From Rhizobiales bacterium NRL2 (lineage in GTDB: Bacteria > Pseudomonadota > Alphaproteobacteria > Minwuiales > Minwuiaceae): a DNA stretch of 64,000 nt. The stretch's first letter is position 1. Each line of letters begins with the position of its first letter. The stretch is taken from assembly GCA_001664005.1 (NCBI GenBank), contig CP016093.1:1123001-1187000 (forward strand), given 5' to 3'. A program made the translations under genes and the position numbers. The notes under the pieces are model-generated. The model was not told the DNA's origin, ran no database searches, and saw only the letters and a list, made by a program, of their open reading frames with translations. Shown piece after piece: positions 39,979-48,100 of the stretch.

Positions 39979-40557
39979 TCATCCTCTTAGCCGCATCAGT
40001 TTGTCGTAGACAAGCAAGGCTGCATGGGCATCGCTGAGCGCTCTATGGTCAGCAGTGACGTCAACGCCTAGGTGTTTGGCGACGTTGGCGAGCTTGTACG
40101 ATCTAAGCGAGACCGTCGTTCGCGCCATCTCCAGAATATCGTGATATTCGTTTGTGGCTCTGATCCCGATCCGCGACCACTCCGCCGATAGGAATTTTGC
40201 ATCGAAGGCGGCGTTGTAGGCGATCAAGGGCAAATCACCGATAAATTGACGAAGGTCTCGGAAGACCTGTTCGGATGGCGATCCTTCCGCTCTGATCTGC
40301 TCGGTTGTGATGCCGGTAATCTGAGTGATTTTCCGAGGAAGATCGACGCCCGGATCGACGAGCGTCTGAAACGTCTTATGCACTTTGTTCGATGGGTTCA
40401 CCCGGATCGCGCCGACCTCAATGACACGCGATTTCAGCGGATCAAGTCCCGTTGTCTCGAAATCGATGCAGACGAAGAGGTCGCCCAGTTCCGGAGATGG
40501 AATTCGCGGGGCGGGTTTCTCTGGTCCAGCGAATAACCGTTTCAGCCAACTTGCCAT
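39979..40557 (-). CDS. DnaQ-like 3'-5' exonuclease (DEDDh)
   Basis: A 192-residue exonuclease. Exo I is CIDFETTGLDP (Asp32, Glu34), Exo II is IAYNAAFDAKFL, and Exo III is DHRALSDAHAALL, giving the DEDDh set. It resembles the epsilon-type proofreading or repair exonucleases without a polymerase domain. Being on an island it may process DNA during transfer or act in repair; the target is unknown. It lies 59 bp downstream of the lipoprotein gene on the same strand. Confidence 0.87.
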   Translation of the reverse strand: MASWLKRLFAGPEKPAPRIPSPELGDLFVCIDFETTGLDPLKSRVIEVGAIRVNPSNKVHKTFQTLVDPGVDLPRKITQITGITTEQIRAEGSPSEQVFRDLRQFIGDLPLIAYNAAFDAKFLSAEWSRIGIRATNEYHDILEMARTTVSLRSYKLANVAKHLGVDVTADHRALSDAHAALLVYDKLMRLRG

Positions 40558-40616
40558 GTCGCAGTCCGCCTGTTTCAGAAGTCCCGGGGGCGGTGGGCGT
40601 CACTATGCGGTATACC

Positions 40617-40898
40617 TCATTGAGCGCATCTGATGTCCCAGACATATCTCGGCGCACCAAACGACCCCCGACCTTCTGCCGCTTCACGTGTTTTGAGATA
40701 TCCAGCTGGGCACAGCTCCATCGCCTTCTCCGCCAAGGCCGCTTGAAGGATGGCATAGCTGTCTATCGCGCCGTACTCATAGTGAAGCCGATACTCGGCG
40801 GGCGCACCCGTTGCGGAGGAAGATAGGCGGGAGCTTTCGACACCGCCACAAGCCGTCAGCATCACCGCCATCCCGGATACAATCAAAGCTCGGCCCAT
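40617..40898 (-). CDS. Small lipoprotein, unknown function
   Basis: 93 residues from the ATG at 40898, which has a good AGGGGGAG ribosome site. The N-terminus MGRALIVSGMAVMLTACGG is a lipoprotein signal with lipobox LTAC (Cys17). The mature part contains YRLHYEYGAIDSYAILQAALAEKAMELCPAGY and ends YVWDIRCAQ, with two further cysteines. The frame is open for another 45 codons upstream, but that would bury the signal. Its family is not recognised. Confidence 0.6.
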   Translation of the reverse strand: MGRALIVSGMAVMLTACGGVESSRLSSSATGAPAEYRLHYEYGAIDSYAILQAALAEKAMELCPAGYLKTREAAEGRGSFGAPRYVWDIRCAQ

Positions 40899-41234
40899 CG
40901 GCTCCCCCTTAGTCCAGGCTATCCGGGCATGGACCTGCCGCACAAGTACGCGGCGATTTCCTTCGCTCATTGATGAAATGTCGTCCAGTAGCGCGTCGAA
41001 CCGAGACAGTTGAACTCGATTTGACATAAGCAAAAACTCTTATAAACTATTGGTATAATTGCATAATGCCCCGAAGTGCAGCAGCAAATGCTGCCGTCTG
41101 CAAGTGGACTTGCAGCCAAAGTCGGCCTCCTACGCGCGCCCGCGATCACGAATTTCGCCAAGGGCGAATGGCATCCGCCCCGCGTTCCCCCGCATGTTTG
41201 AGCGACGAGGCTCCAACAATTGTTGATGCCCCCC
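40899..41234 (-). other. Gene-free gap in the island
   Basis: 336 bp between the lipoprotein gene and the IS element. It contains an AT-rich stretch with a perfect TTGACA (41021-41026) and a perfect TATAAT (41054-41059) on the plus strand. They are 27 bp apart, so they do not form one promoter. Two adjacent hairpins follow (listed separately). No gene was seen. Confidence 0.5.
41081..41115. repeat. Two adjacent inverted repeats
   Basis: GCAGCA-AA-TGCTGC (41081-41094) is followed three bases later by the perfect 8-2-8 repeat CTGCAAGT-GG-ACTTGCAG (41098-41115). Such paired palindromes can be recombinase or partition-protein sites or transcript hairpins. Nothing here decides which. Confidence 0.45.
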
Positions 41235-41247
41235 TGACCAGCCCCCA
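41235..41247 (+). repeat. IS3 left terminal inverted repeat
   Basis: TGACCAGCCCCCA, matching the right end at 10 of 13 positions. It begins 34 bp beyond the orfB stop, the spacing expected for IS3 elements. Confidence 0.65.
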
Positions 41248-41268
41248 GCGATTGATCCGGGTGGAATG

Positions 41269-42168
41269 TTAGTGCATGGGCGGCTTTGCCGCCAGGCCGG
41301 CCGGCTGGTGAAGCGGAGCGGAGCCTGACGGCCAGCCTGGCGGAATGATGACCTCCGGGGCCGGTGGTCGGTAGCCGAGACGGCTGTGCGGTCGGATCGT
41401 GTTGTAGTTACGGCGCCATTGTTCGATGACCACCTGCGCCTCCTTCATCGTGTAGAAGATTTCCCCGTCGAGCAGCTCGTCCCGGAACCGGGCATTGAAG
41501 CTCTCGATAAAACCGTTCTCCCAGGGCGAGCCCGGCTCGATGAACGCCGTTCTGGCGCCCACCGCTGATATCCAGCGCCGCACGGCCTCGGCGACGAACT
41601 CGGGGCCATTGTCGGAGCGAACGAAGGCCGGTGGACCGCGGAGAATGAACAGGTCCGTCAGGACGTCGATCACATCGACCGACGAGAGCTTCCGGCGAAC
41701 CCGGATCGCCAGGCTCTCGCGCGTGAACTCGTCCAGCACGTTCAAGGTCCGGAAGGTCCGGCCATCATGTGTCCGGTGGTGGACGAAGTCATAGGACCAG
41801 ACATGGTTGGGCCGTTCTGCCCGCAGCCGCATGCAGGATCCGTCGCCCAGCCACAGCCGCCGCCTCTTCGGCTGCCGGGCCGGTACCTTCAACCCCTCGC
41901 GCCGCCAGAGGCGCTCGACCCGCTTGTCGTTGATCTGCCAGCCGGCCTCCCGAAGCAAGGCCGCGATCCGGCGATAGCCGTATCGGCCATACTGACGGGC
42001 CAGCTCGATCATGTCCGCCACCAGCCGGGCCTCGTCATCACGTCCACGCGGGAGATGGCGCTGCGTGGAGCGGTGCTGGCCGAGAACCCGGCAGGCCCGG
42101 CGCTCCGATATCCGGAGACGCCGGCGGACATGATCGATGCAACGTCGGCGGCGCGAGGGGCTCAGAAG
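41269..42168 (-). CDS. IS3-family transposase OrfB (DDE catalytic part)
   Basis: The orfB frame is open from just inside the orfA end (KLLSPSRRRRCIDHVRRR) to the stop at 41269. It encodes HTH_21 (YGYRRIAALLREAGWQIN) and an rve integrase core with the DDE residues: Asp in HVWSYDFVHH, Asp in VRSDNGPEF, Glu in ENGFIESFNARFRDEL. It is expressed as an OrfAB fusion by a -1 slip near the GGGAAAC stretch at the orfA end. An internal ATG at 42021 is not needed. The enzyme appears intact. Confidence 0.88.
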   Translation of the reverse strand, partial: LLSPSRRRRCIDHVRRRLRISERRACRVLGQHRSTQRHLPRGRDDEARLVADMIELARQYGRYGYRRIAALLREAGWQINDKRVERLWRREGLKVPARQPKRRRLWLGDGSCMRLRAERPNHVWSYDFVHHRTHDGRTFRTLNVLDEFTRESLAIRVRRKLSSVDVIDVLTDLFILRGPPAFVRSDNGPEFVAEAVRRWISAVGARTAFIEPGSPWENGFIESFNARFRDELLDGEIFYTMKEAQVVIEQWRRNYNTIRPHSRLGYRPPAPEVIIPPGWPSGSAPLHQPAGLAAKPPMH

Positions 42169-42440
42169 TTTCCCTTCGCAGCTTCACTCAGAATCTGCTT
42201 GTCCAGGGTCAGGTCGGAGACCGCCCGGCGCAGCCGCTCGTTCTCCTTCTCGAGCTCCTTCAGACGCCGCAGCTGATCGCCGCTCATGCCGCCATATTCC
42301 CTGCGCCATCGGTAGAAGGTGACTTCGCTGATACCCAGCTGCCGGATCGCATCCGCCATCGACATGCCCTGGCTGTGCAGGACGTCCGCCTGGCGGAGCT
42401 TGCCCACGATCTCCTCAGGCTTGTGACGCTTCCTTGCCAT
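42162..42440 (-). CDS. IS3-family transposase OrfA (HTH part)
   Basis: A 92-residue protein starting MARKRHKPEEIVGKLRQADV, with a strong AAGGAGG ribosome site. The helix-turn-helix (SMADAIRQLGISEVTFYRWRREYGG) binds the IS ends, and a leucine-zipper helix follows (QLRRLKELEKENERLRRAVSDLTLDK). The C-terminal EAAKGNF overlaps the orfB frame (…KLLSPSRRR), as required for programmed -1 frameshifting. Confidence 0.9.
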   Translation of the reverse strand: MARKRHKPEEIVGKLRQADVLHSQGMSMADAIRQLGISEVTFYRWRREYGGMSGDQLRRLKELEKENERLRRAVSDLTLDKQILSEAAKGNF

Positions 42441-42484
42441 CTCTGATCCTCCTTGTTCCAAAACATCAGGATGGACCAATTCAA

Positions 42485-42497
42485 TGGGGGAGGCTCA
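42485..42497 (-). repeat. IS3 right terminal inverted repeat
   Basis: On the minus strand TGAGCCTCCCCCA, the counterpart of the repeat at 41235. It lies 45 bp upstream of the orfA start. Confidence 0.65.
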
Positions 42498-42498
42498 G

Positions 42499-42576
42499 GA
42501 TGCCGGCGTCTCGACGGAGCGGGCGGCGGAAGCGTGGGTGGCGGATGTTGTCCGCCTTGCCGGGGCCGCCGCGTGA
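42499..42576 (+). pseudogene. C-terminal remnant of a gene truncated by the IS3 element
   Basis: Directly after the IS a frame reads DAGVSTERAAEAWVADVV and ends RLAGAAA-stop. Its TGA overlaps the GTG start of the next gene by GTGA, the coupling normally found inside an operon. The high-GC codon use matches the flanking genes, not the island. I infer that an upstream gene of the glycosyltransferase operon was lost except for its last 25 codons. Its identity cannot be told. Confidence 0.55.
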
Positions 42577-43667
42577 GTCGCACCGTCGCCTTTGTCTGCA
42601 TCAACGGCACGGGTATGGGCCACGCCACGCGGATCCTCGCTATCGCGCGTCGGCTGCCGGCCGACGTCACCCCGGCCGTGATCTCGAATTCGCCCGCGCT
42701 TGACGCCTTCGACATGCTGCCGGGTGCGGTGGTCGAACACATCCCCGGTCATGAAGTCCTCGAGATCTCCCGCAACGCATGGATTGCGCAACTCCGCCAG
42801 GAGTTCGACGGCCTGATGCGCTTCTATGATTGCCGGGTGATCGTGCAGGACGGCACCGCCATTTTCCCATGGGTGCAGGATGCCGTGACCGGATCGGACG
42901 AGGGGCGCAGGCTGGCCTGGATCCGGCGGCCGATGTGGCGCGACCGCCGCCAGGTCTACAAGAACCTCCAGGCCCAGGCCTTCTGCGATCTCGTCGTCGA
43001 GCCCGGCGAGCTGGCGGCGGAGAAGGACCACGGCCCCACGACCCGCGCCAACGAACTGGCGCCGCCGCCTTTCGCCTTTGTCGCGACCGCGCCGATCCGG
43101 CTGCTGGATACAGGGGAACTTCTCGACCGCGCGACAGCGCGCGCCCGCCTCGGGATCGCCGACGGTGAACGCGCGGTGCTGATCCAGCTCGGCGCGGGCG
43201 TGGAGCGGAACTGGAACGCCGCCGCCGCCGCCATTGCCGCGGCCCGCCATGTGCGTAATACCCGCATCTTCCTCGCGCGCTGGAAGATCGCCGGCGCCCA
43301 GCCGCACTACGGCGAGGATGTGACCGTGCTCGACACCTATCCTCTGGCCAGGTTCTTCAACGCCTTCGACCTGGTCACCAGCGCCACCGGATACAATTCC
43401 TTCCATGAGATCATGGCCTCCGACCTGCCGGCGGTGTTCGTGCCCAATCAGATGGAAGTGGACGATCAGGCGCTCCGGGCCTCCTATGCCGCGGAACGGG
43501 GGGAAGCCGAGCTTGTTCCGGCAAACCCCGGACAGGACCTGGCCGAGCGTCTCGGCGCAGCCTTCTCGCGCGTGATGACGCGACGTTCGCCGCCCCGGCC
43601 GGCGCACTACCGCGACAACGGCGCGCAAGCCGCCGCCGATGCGATCGCCGCGCTGGTGCCCGATTGA
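42573..43667 (+). CDS. MurG-like (GT-B fold) glycosyltransferase
   Basis: A 364-residue protein starting with GTG (VSRTVAFVCINGTGMGHATR). The GMGHATR loop at residues 14-20 is the acceptor-site glycine motif of MurG/MGT-like GT-B enzymes. The C-terminal donor domain has VLIQLGAGVERNW, VTVLDTYPLARFFNAFDLVTSATGYNSFHEIM (the G/S-T-S-E-like nucleotide site) and PAVFVPNQMEVDDQALRA. It is probably cytoplasmic, and its substrate is unknown. A large TPR-glycosyltransferase follows 31 bp downstream. The frame upstream of the GTG is IS-derived and rejected. Confidence 0.82.
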   Translation: MSRTVAFVCINGTGMGHATRILAIARRLPADVTPAVISNSPALDAFDMLPGAVVEHIPGHEVLEISRNAWIAQLRQEFDGLMRFYDCRVIVQDGTAIFPWVQDAVTGSDEGRRLAWIRRPMWRDRRQVYKNLQAQAFCDLVVEPGELAAEKDHGPTTRANELAPPPFAFVATAPIRLLDTGELLDRATARARLGIADGERAVLIQLGAGVERNWNAAAAAIAAARHVRNTRIFLARWKIAGAQPHYGEDVTVLDTYPLARFFNAFDLVTSATGYNSFHEIMASDLPAVFVPNQMEVDDQALRASYAAERGEAELVPANPGQDLAERLGAAFSRVMTRRSPPRPAHYRDNGAQAAADAIAALVPD

Positions 43668-43698
43668 GGTTTTCGCCGGCGCGGCCGAAACTGGACCG

Positions 43699-45936
43699 AT
43701 GAACCGCACCACAACCCACGGACAGCCCGGCGCCGACGGCGCCGCCATCCGGCGCACCCTCGACATCGCCGAGCATCTGCGCCTGAGGGGGCGGTTTGCG
43801 GAGGCGTTGCCTCTCTACCGCCATGCGCTGGAGAAGGGCGTCAGCGACGAGACGGTGTTGGAAGCGCTCCGGACCTGCTGTACGCGGCTTTCGGTGCCCG
43901 CCGCGGCGGAGTTCGAGCGCGTGCTCGCCGCCCGGCCGGACTTCGACGGTCTCCGGCTGCATCTGCTCGAGGAGCACCGCCGCAGCCGCAATCATCCCCG
44001 CGTGCTGGAGATCGCGCTCGCCGCGCCGGAGCCCCGTCTCCCGCTCATCACCGAACGCGCGGCCGAATCGGCGCTGCAGCTCGGACGCGACGATCAGGCC
44101 CGCCAACTGTTTGAGGAACTGCTGGTCCAGGACCCGGACAACCCGGTCGCGCGGCGCGGCCTGGCCCGTCTGGAGGCGCGCGTGCGCCGTTTCGACAAGG
44201 TGCTCGACGCCCTCGACGAGGCTGAGGGCGAGGCGGGGCCCGACATCCAGACCCTCGACCTTTCCGTTTCGGCGCATCGACGTCTGGGGCAGACGGCAGA
44301 GGCCGCCAGGACCGCAGCGAATGGCGTCGCCGCTCTGTTGCGAGCGGATGAGGGGCTTGCCGTGGCGCGGCTGTTGGACCGCTTCCGCTTTCCGCGTGCG
44401 GCGGCGGAACTGCGTGAGCGGACGATCGGAACGGAGGGACAGGAGTCGCTGCGCCGCCGCCGCCGCGCCGCCGGCCATTTGTTGGCCGACGGCCGGGTTT
44501 CCGATGCGCTTTTGCTGTATCGCGGCAGCGGCGACCCGCGCTGGCGCAGGCAGGTGCCCCAGACCCAGCGCCGCCGGTTCGAGGACATCGCGCGCGCCCT
44601 CGGAACGGTCGAGCCGGAAGCCTGGCCGTATCTCGCGGACCACGTTGTGGTCCTGCCCGATATCGTGCTGAGGTGGCTGGTCGGCATGTGCGACCGCATC
44701 CGTCCCTATGGGCCGCCCGGGCGCGGTGTCGTGCTCGTCTCCGGCACCCTTGGGGCAGGCGGGGCAGAACGACAGCTGGCCAAGACAGCGTTGGGCCTGG
44801 CGCGGCGGCGCGCCGGCGACGCGCCGGAACTTGCGGTTGCAACGCTCCAGGACCCGGGCCGGTCGGGAAATGCGGCCTTCGGCGAAGAACTCGCCGCGGC
44901 GGGCGTCGAGGTTCTGGATCTCTTCGCCGGCCGGAATGGCGGGGCGATCGAGCTGCCCGTGCCGATGGCGCCGGCGGAGCCTCTTCTGGCGCTGCTGCCG
45001 GCCAATCTCGCCGAACCGATCGCCGGGCTCTGCCGTCTGTTCGAGCGCCGCCGCCCCGCAGTGGCCCATGGCTGGCAGGACATGACCGGCGCGATGACGG
45101 CCCTCGCGGCACTGCTGGCAGGCGTCCCGCGCATCATCATCGGCACGCGCAGTCTTGCCCCCGACCGCAAGGAAGGACGGAACCGGCCCTATCTCAGGGA
45201 CTGGATGCGTCTGCTGGCCGCAAACCCGCGGGTCACCCTGCTCAACAACAGCCTGGCGGGCAGGCGCGACTATGCCCGCTGGCTGGGGGCGCCGGTGACC
45301 GCGATCCGGCATCTGCCGAACGGCTACGACTTCGACGCCATGCGCCACGATATCGGTCCGGCACTGCCCTCGGGCGGGCGCGTGGTTATCGGCGGGGTCA
45401 TGCGGATGACCGAGGAGAAGCGGCCGGAACTCTGGCTGGAAGCGGTGATCGAACTCTGCCGGCGGCACCGGCATGTGGACGGCAGGCTGGTCGGCGACGG
45501 ACCGATGCGGGCGCGGCTGGAGGGACGCCTGGCCGAATCGGGATTCGGCGACCGCATCGTCCTGGCCGGCCGGCGCAGCGACATGTGGGCTCAGTATGCC
45601 GCCATGGATCTTCTGCTGCTCACCTCGCGGACCGAAGGGCTGCCCAACGTCCTGATCGAGGCACAGTCCTTTGGCCGGCCGGTGGCGGCAACGCCTTCGG
45701 GCGGCGCGGCCGAGACCTTCGTCGACGGCGAGACCGGCATTCTGCTGCCGCGCGACGGGCCCGGCGGGATCGCCGATGCGCTCGAAGCTCTGGTGAGCGA
45801 CGCCGACATGCGTTACCGCTTCGGCGAGAGAGCGGCTGCTTTCGTACGCCGCGAGTTCGGCCTTGAAGCCATGATCGACCGGACACTGGCGCTTTACGGC
45901 TGGCCGGCAAGGGACGGGGACAGACGTGACGGCTGA
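43699..45936 (+). CDS. TPR-containing glycosyltransferase, GT4 family
   Basis: A 745-residue protein. Residues about 15-260 form helical TPR-like repeats (AEHLRLRGRFAEALPLYRHALEKG, ALQLGRDDQARQLFEELLVQDPDNPVARRGLA). Residues about 340-745 are a GT-B domain with SGTLGAGGAERQLAKTALGL at its N-lobe and VIGGVMRMTEEKRPELWLEAV, DLLLLTSRTEGLPNVLIEAQSFGRPVAAT at the donor lobe (the E-x7-E motif). It probably adds sugars to a surface glycan. The next gene begins 11 bp before its stop. Confidence 0.85.
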   Translation: MNRTTTHGQPGADGAAIRRTLDIAEHLRLRGRFAEALPLYRHALEKGVSDETVLEALRTCCTRLSVPAAAEFERVLAARPDFDGLRLHLLEEHRRSRNHPRVLEIALAAPEPRLPLITERAAESALQLGRDDQARQLFEELLVQDPDNPVARRGLARLEARVRRFDKVLDALDEAEGEAGPDIQTLDLSVSAHRRLGQTAEAARTAANGVAALLRADEGLAVARLLDRFRFPRAAAELRERTIGTEGQESLRRRRRAAGHLLADGRVSDALLLYRGSGDPRWRRQVPQTQRRRFEDIARALGTVEPEAWPYLADHVVVLPDIVLRWLVGMCDRIRPYGPPGRGVVLVSGTLGAGGAERQLAKTALGLARRRAGDAPELAVATLQDPGRSGNAAFGEELAAAGVEVLDLFAGRNGGAIELPVPMAPAEPLLALLPANLAEPIAGLCRLFERRRPAVAHGWQDMTGAMTALAALLAGVPRIIIGTRSLAPDRKEGRNRPYLRDWMRLLAANPRVTLLNNSLAGRRDYARWLGAPVTAIRHLPNGYDFDAMRHDIGPALPSGGRVVIGGVMRMTEEKRPELWLEAVIELCRRHRHVDGRLVGDGPMRARLEGRLAESGFGDRIVLAGRRSDMWAQYAAMDLLLLTSRTEGLPNVLIEAQSFGRPVAATPSGGAAETFVDGETGILLPRDGPGGIADALEALVSDADMRYRFGERAAAFVRREFGLEAMIDRTLALYGWPARDGDRRDG

Positions 45937-46798
45937 CGATCGGAAGCGCGGCGACGAGGATGAACAGGCGGTCGTGGCGGGATTGCGCGACGCCTTTCGC
46001 CGGGGCTACGCCGCGCTCGCCAGCGAGAACGAGAGGCTGCGCCAGCAGGTGGAACGACAGGCGCAGCTTCTGGCCGGCTATTCCGTGCGCGAGCGCAATC
46101 ATCGACGGCTGGTGGAGGATCAGCACCATCTGCTGACCGCGGCGCGGGACGGCGGCGGGGAAGGCGCGCTGCTGCGGATTCCGGTCCGGGAGGCCATGGA
46201 TCTCCCGCCGGCCACGTCCGCTCCGGCGCCGGAGCCGGCGCCCGCTGTGGCCGAGCCGCGGCGCGGGTTGTGGAACTGGATGCGGCGCGGCGCGCCGACC
46301 GACACCGTTCCGGCCGTGGAGACGGACGGGACGGCAGGCGACGAGGACGCACGTCGGGCGGCGGCGATCTTCGACCGGATCCGCCGACCCTCTGCCCTGA
46401 GCTACCGGCCCTCGCCCGGGCTTGCAGCCTTCAGCCTGCCGCGCGGCGAACTGCGGACCATCGCCTTCAATCTGATCGAGACGCCGGAGGATCAGATCGA
46501 CGGGCTGGCCGAAGAGATCGGCGAAGCTGTCGCGATCAACCGTCGCTTCGCGCCACTGATCGTGACTACTTCGCGCAGCGAACTGGGCGCCCTGCGCCGC
46601 CGCCGTCTGACCTACGAATCCCTGCCGCCGTTCGGTCCCGCGATCAGCCGGCTGACGGGGCTCGAGGACCCGCGCTTCTACTACGACCTCCGCTTCCGCT
46701 ACCTGCTCCGCAAATGGCGTGCGATCTCGGTGGTGAACATGTCGCCCGTCTATGCCTATGGCGGCGAGGATCAGTCCGCCGGAAGCCCCGATTCGTAG
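45926..46798 (+). CDS. Coiled-coil protein of unknown function in glycosyltransferase operon
   Basis: A 290-residue protein from a GTG that overlaps the upstream glycosyltransferase by 11 bp. Residues 15-70 form a coiled coil (ALASENERLRQQVERQAQLL), 90-150 are Pro/Ala-rich, and 160-290 form a compact domain with IAFNLIETPEDQIDGLAEEI and AINRRFAPLIVTTSRSELGALRRRRLTYESLPP. I do not recognise the domain. The overlap says it belongs with the glycosyltransferases, perhaps as a membrane-glycan assembly partner (inference). Its 3' end overlaps the convergent DadA-like gene by 28 bp. Confidence 0.65.
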   Translation: MTADDRKRGDEDEQAVVAGLRDAFRRGYAALASENERLRQQVERQAQLLAGYSVRERNHRRLVEDQHHLLTAARDGGGEGALLRIPVREAMDLPPATSAPAPEPAPAVAEPRRGLWNWMRRGAPTDTVPAVETDGTAGDEDARRAAAIFDRIRRPSALSYRPSPGLAAFSLPRGELRTIAFNLIETPEDQIDGLAEEIGEAVAINRRFAPLIVTTSRSELGALRRRRLTYESLPPFGPAISRLTGLEDPRFYYDLRFRYLLRKWRAISVVNMSPVYAYGGEDQSAGSPDS

Positions 46799-48045
46799 TC
46801 CGAGGGATCCAGTTCGCCGCTCCGGCCCTCGAGCAGATCGGCGATCAGGACCGCCGATCCGCAGGCCATGGTCCAGCCGAGCGAGCCGTGCCCGGTGTTG
46901 AGATACACGCGGTCCACCGGGCTCCGGCCGATGATCGGCACCCCGGTCGGCGTCATGGGGCGCAGGCCGGCCCAGAACTCCGGCGGCCCGTCATGGTCCA
47001 GGTCGGGATAGATCCGCCGCAGGTCCCGGACGAGTTGCCCGGCCCGCCCCTGGTCCAGCCGCGGATCATGACCCACGAGGTCGGCCTTGCCCGCGACGCG
47101 GATGCGGTCGCCCAGGCGGCTGACCACCATCCGCCGGGTCTCGTCGGTCACGCTGACCCGCGGCGCGCTGTTCGTCGCGGCCAGACGCAGGGTCGCCGAG
47201 TAGCCCTTCAACGGATAGATCGGCAGGTCGAAGCCGAGGCTGCGGGTGAGCGGCGGCGTGTCCAGCCCCAGGCAGATCACCAGATGGTCGGCCATGTGCC
47301 GGACGCCGCCCGCCACGACCGAATGGAAGCGGTCGCCATGCGTGTCGATGCGCTCCACCTGCTGACCCAGGACGGTGCGAACGCCAAGCCCTGCGGCGGC
47401 GTGCGCCAGGGCGCGGGTGAAGGCCTGGGCGTCGCCGCTTTCGTCGCCTTCGGCGTAAAGTCCGCCGGCCACTGCCCTGTTGGCGACCGCTGCACCGAGC
47501 GCCGGCTCGATGTCCAGGATCTCGTCGGGTCCGACGGCGCGCAGTCCGACGCCGAGCGGCGCCATGAAGTCGACGATCCCCTCCGCCTCGCGCAGCGCCG
47601 CGTCACTGTCGTAGACGCGCAGTATGCCCCGGCGTTCGCGGTCGAACTCGGGGCGGACCTCCTCCACGATCTCGTGGAGCCGATGCTGGCTGGCCAGCGC
47701 AAGCCGCACCATGCGCCGTGCGTTGCGCCGCCAGACATCGTCGCGGCAGCTCGCCAGGAAGCGCAACAGCCACCACCATTGCCGCGAATCGGCGGTCAGA
47801 CGCAGTTTGAAGGGACCATCGGCCTGACGCATCCACGCCAGCGCCAGGCGCAGGTTCGACGGACTGGCCCACGGCACCGCCTCGGAGGGGCTGATCTGCG
47901 CGCCGTTCGCGTGGCTGGCGCCGGTCGCGGGCTCGGTCTGGCGGTCGATCACCGTGACGCCGTGGCCCCGGCGCGCCAGTTCCCAGGCGGTGGTGATTCC
48001 GACGACGCCGGCGCCGAGGACAATGATGTCGGATCCTTCGGTCAA
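46771..48045 (-). CDS. dadA: D-amino acid dehydrogenase-like FAD oxidoreductase
   Basis: A 424-residue DAO-family flavoprotein. The Rossmann motif is IIVLGAGVVGITTAWELARRGHGVTVID. ATGASHANGAQISPSEAVPWA and the C-terminal GLRPMTPTGVPIIG and NTGHGSLGWTMACGSA segments are typical of DadA. It deaminates D-amino acids and passes electrons to the respiratory chain. The frame is open to an ATG at 48111, but that overlaps the divergent gene. The TTG at 48045, with GAAGG upstream, gives the family length and is preferred. Confidence 0.85.
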   Translation of the reverse strand: MTEGSDIIVLGAGVVGITTAWELARRGHGVTVIDRQTEPATGASHANGAQISPSEAVPWASPSNLRLALAWMRQADGPFKLRLTADSRQWWWLLRFLASCRDDVWRRNARRMVRLALASQHRLHEIVEEVRPEFDRERRGILRVYDSDAALREAEGIVDFMAPLGVGLRAVGPDEILDIEPALGAAVANRAVAGGLYAEGDESGDAQAFTRALAHAAAGLGVRTVLGQQVERIDTHGDRFHSVVAGGVRHMADHLVICLGLDTPPLTRSLGFDLPIYPLKGYSATLRLAATNSAPRVSVTDETRRMVVSRLGDRIRVAGKADLVGHDPRLDQGRAGQLVRDLRRIYPDLDHDGPPEFWAGLRPMTPTGVPIIGRSPVDRVYLNTGHGSLGWTMACGSAVLIADLLEGRSGELDPSDYESGLPAD

Positions 48046-48100
48046 ATCGCCTTCAAGCTGTCTGCTTGCCTCGTGATCGTTCCTCGCCCATCGTTCGCGC

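Larger units (their letters stand above)
36955..42497. mobile_element. Integrase-bearing genomic island ending in an IS3 element
   Basis: The segment starts inside the truncated outer-membrane gene. It carries a tyrosine integrase near its left end, ParA, a small secreted protein, a DnaQ-type exonuclease and a lipoprotein, and it ends at an IS3-family element that abuts another truncated gene. Base composition between about 37.0 and 41.2 kb is visibly less GC-rich than the flanks. No matching attachment repeats were found at the two ends, so the right boundary is probably a later rearrangement and both limits are approximate. Confidence 0.55.
41235..42497 (-). mobile_element. IS3-family insertion sequence, complete
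   Basis: A 1263-bp element. The terminal repeats are imperfect: left end TGACCAGCCCCCA reading in from 41235, right end TGAGCCTCCCCCA reading in from 42497. Inside are orfA and orfB with the -1 frameshift arrangement of the IS3 family and an intact DDE catalytic set. The three bases outside each end (CCC and GGA) do not match, so no target duplication remains. The element therefore probably took part in a deletion or recombination after insertion. Confidence 0.82.

Noticed and set aside
41021-41059. Perfect TTGACA and TATAAT on the plus strand
   Set aside because: They are 27 bp apart, far from the 17-bp optimum, and no plus-strand gene follows before the IS element.
43411-45474. 687-codon minus-strand frame opposite the TPR glycosyltransferase
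   Set aside because: Low-complexity Arg/Gly/Ala/Gln sequence with no motif; the plus strand carries clear GT and TPR patterns.
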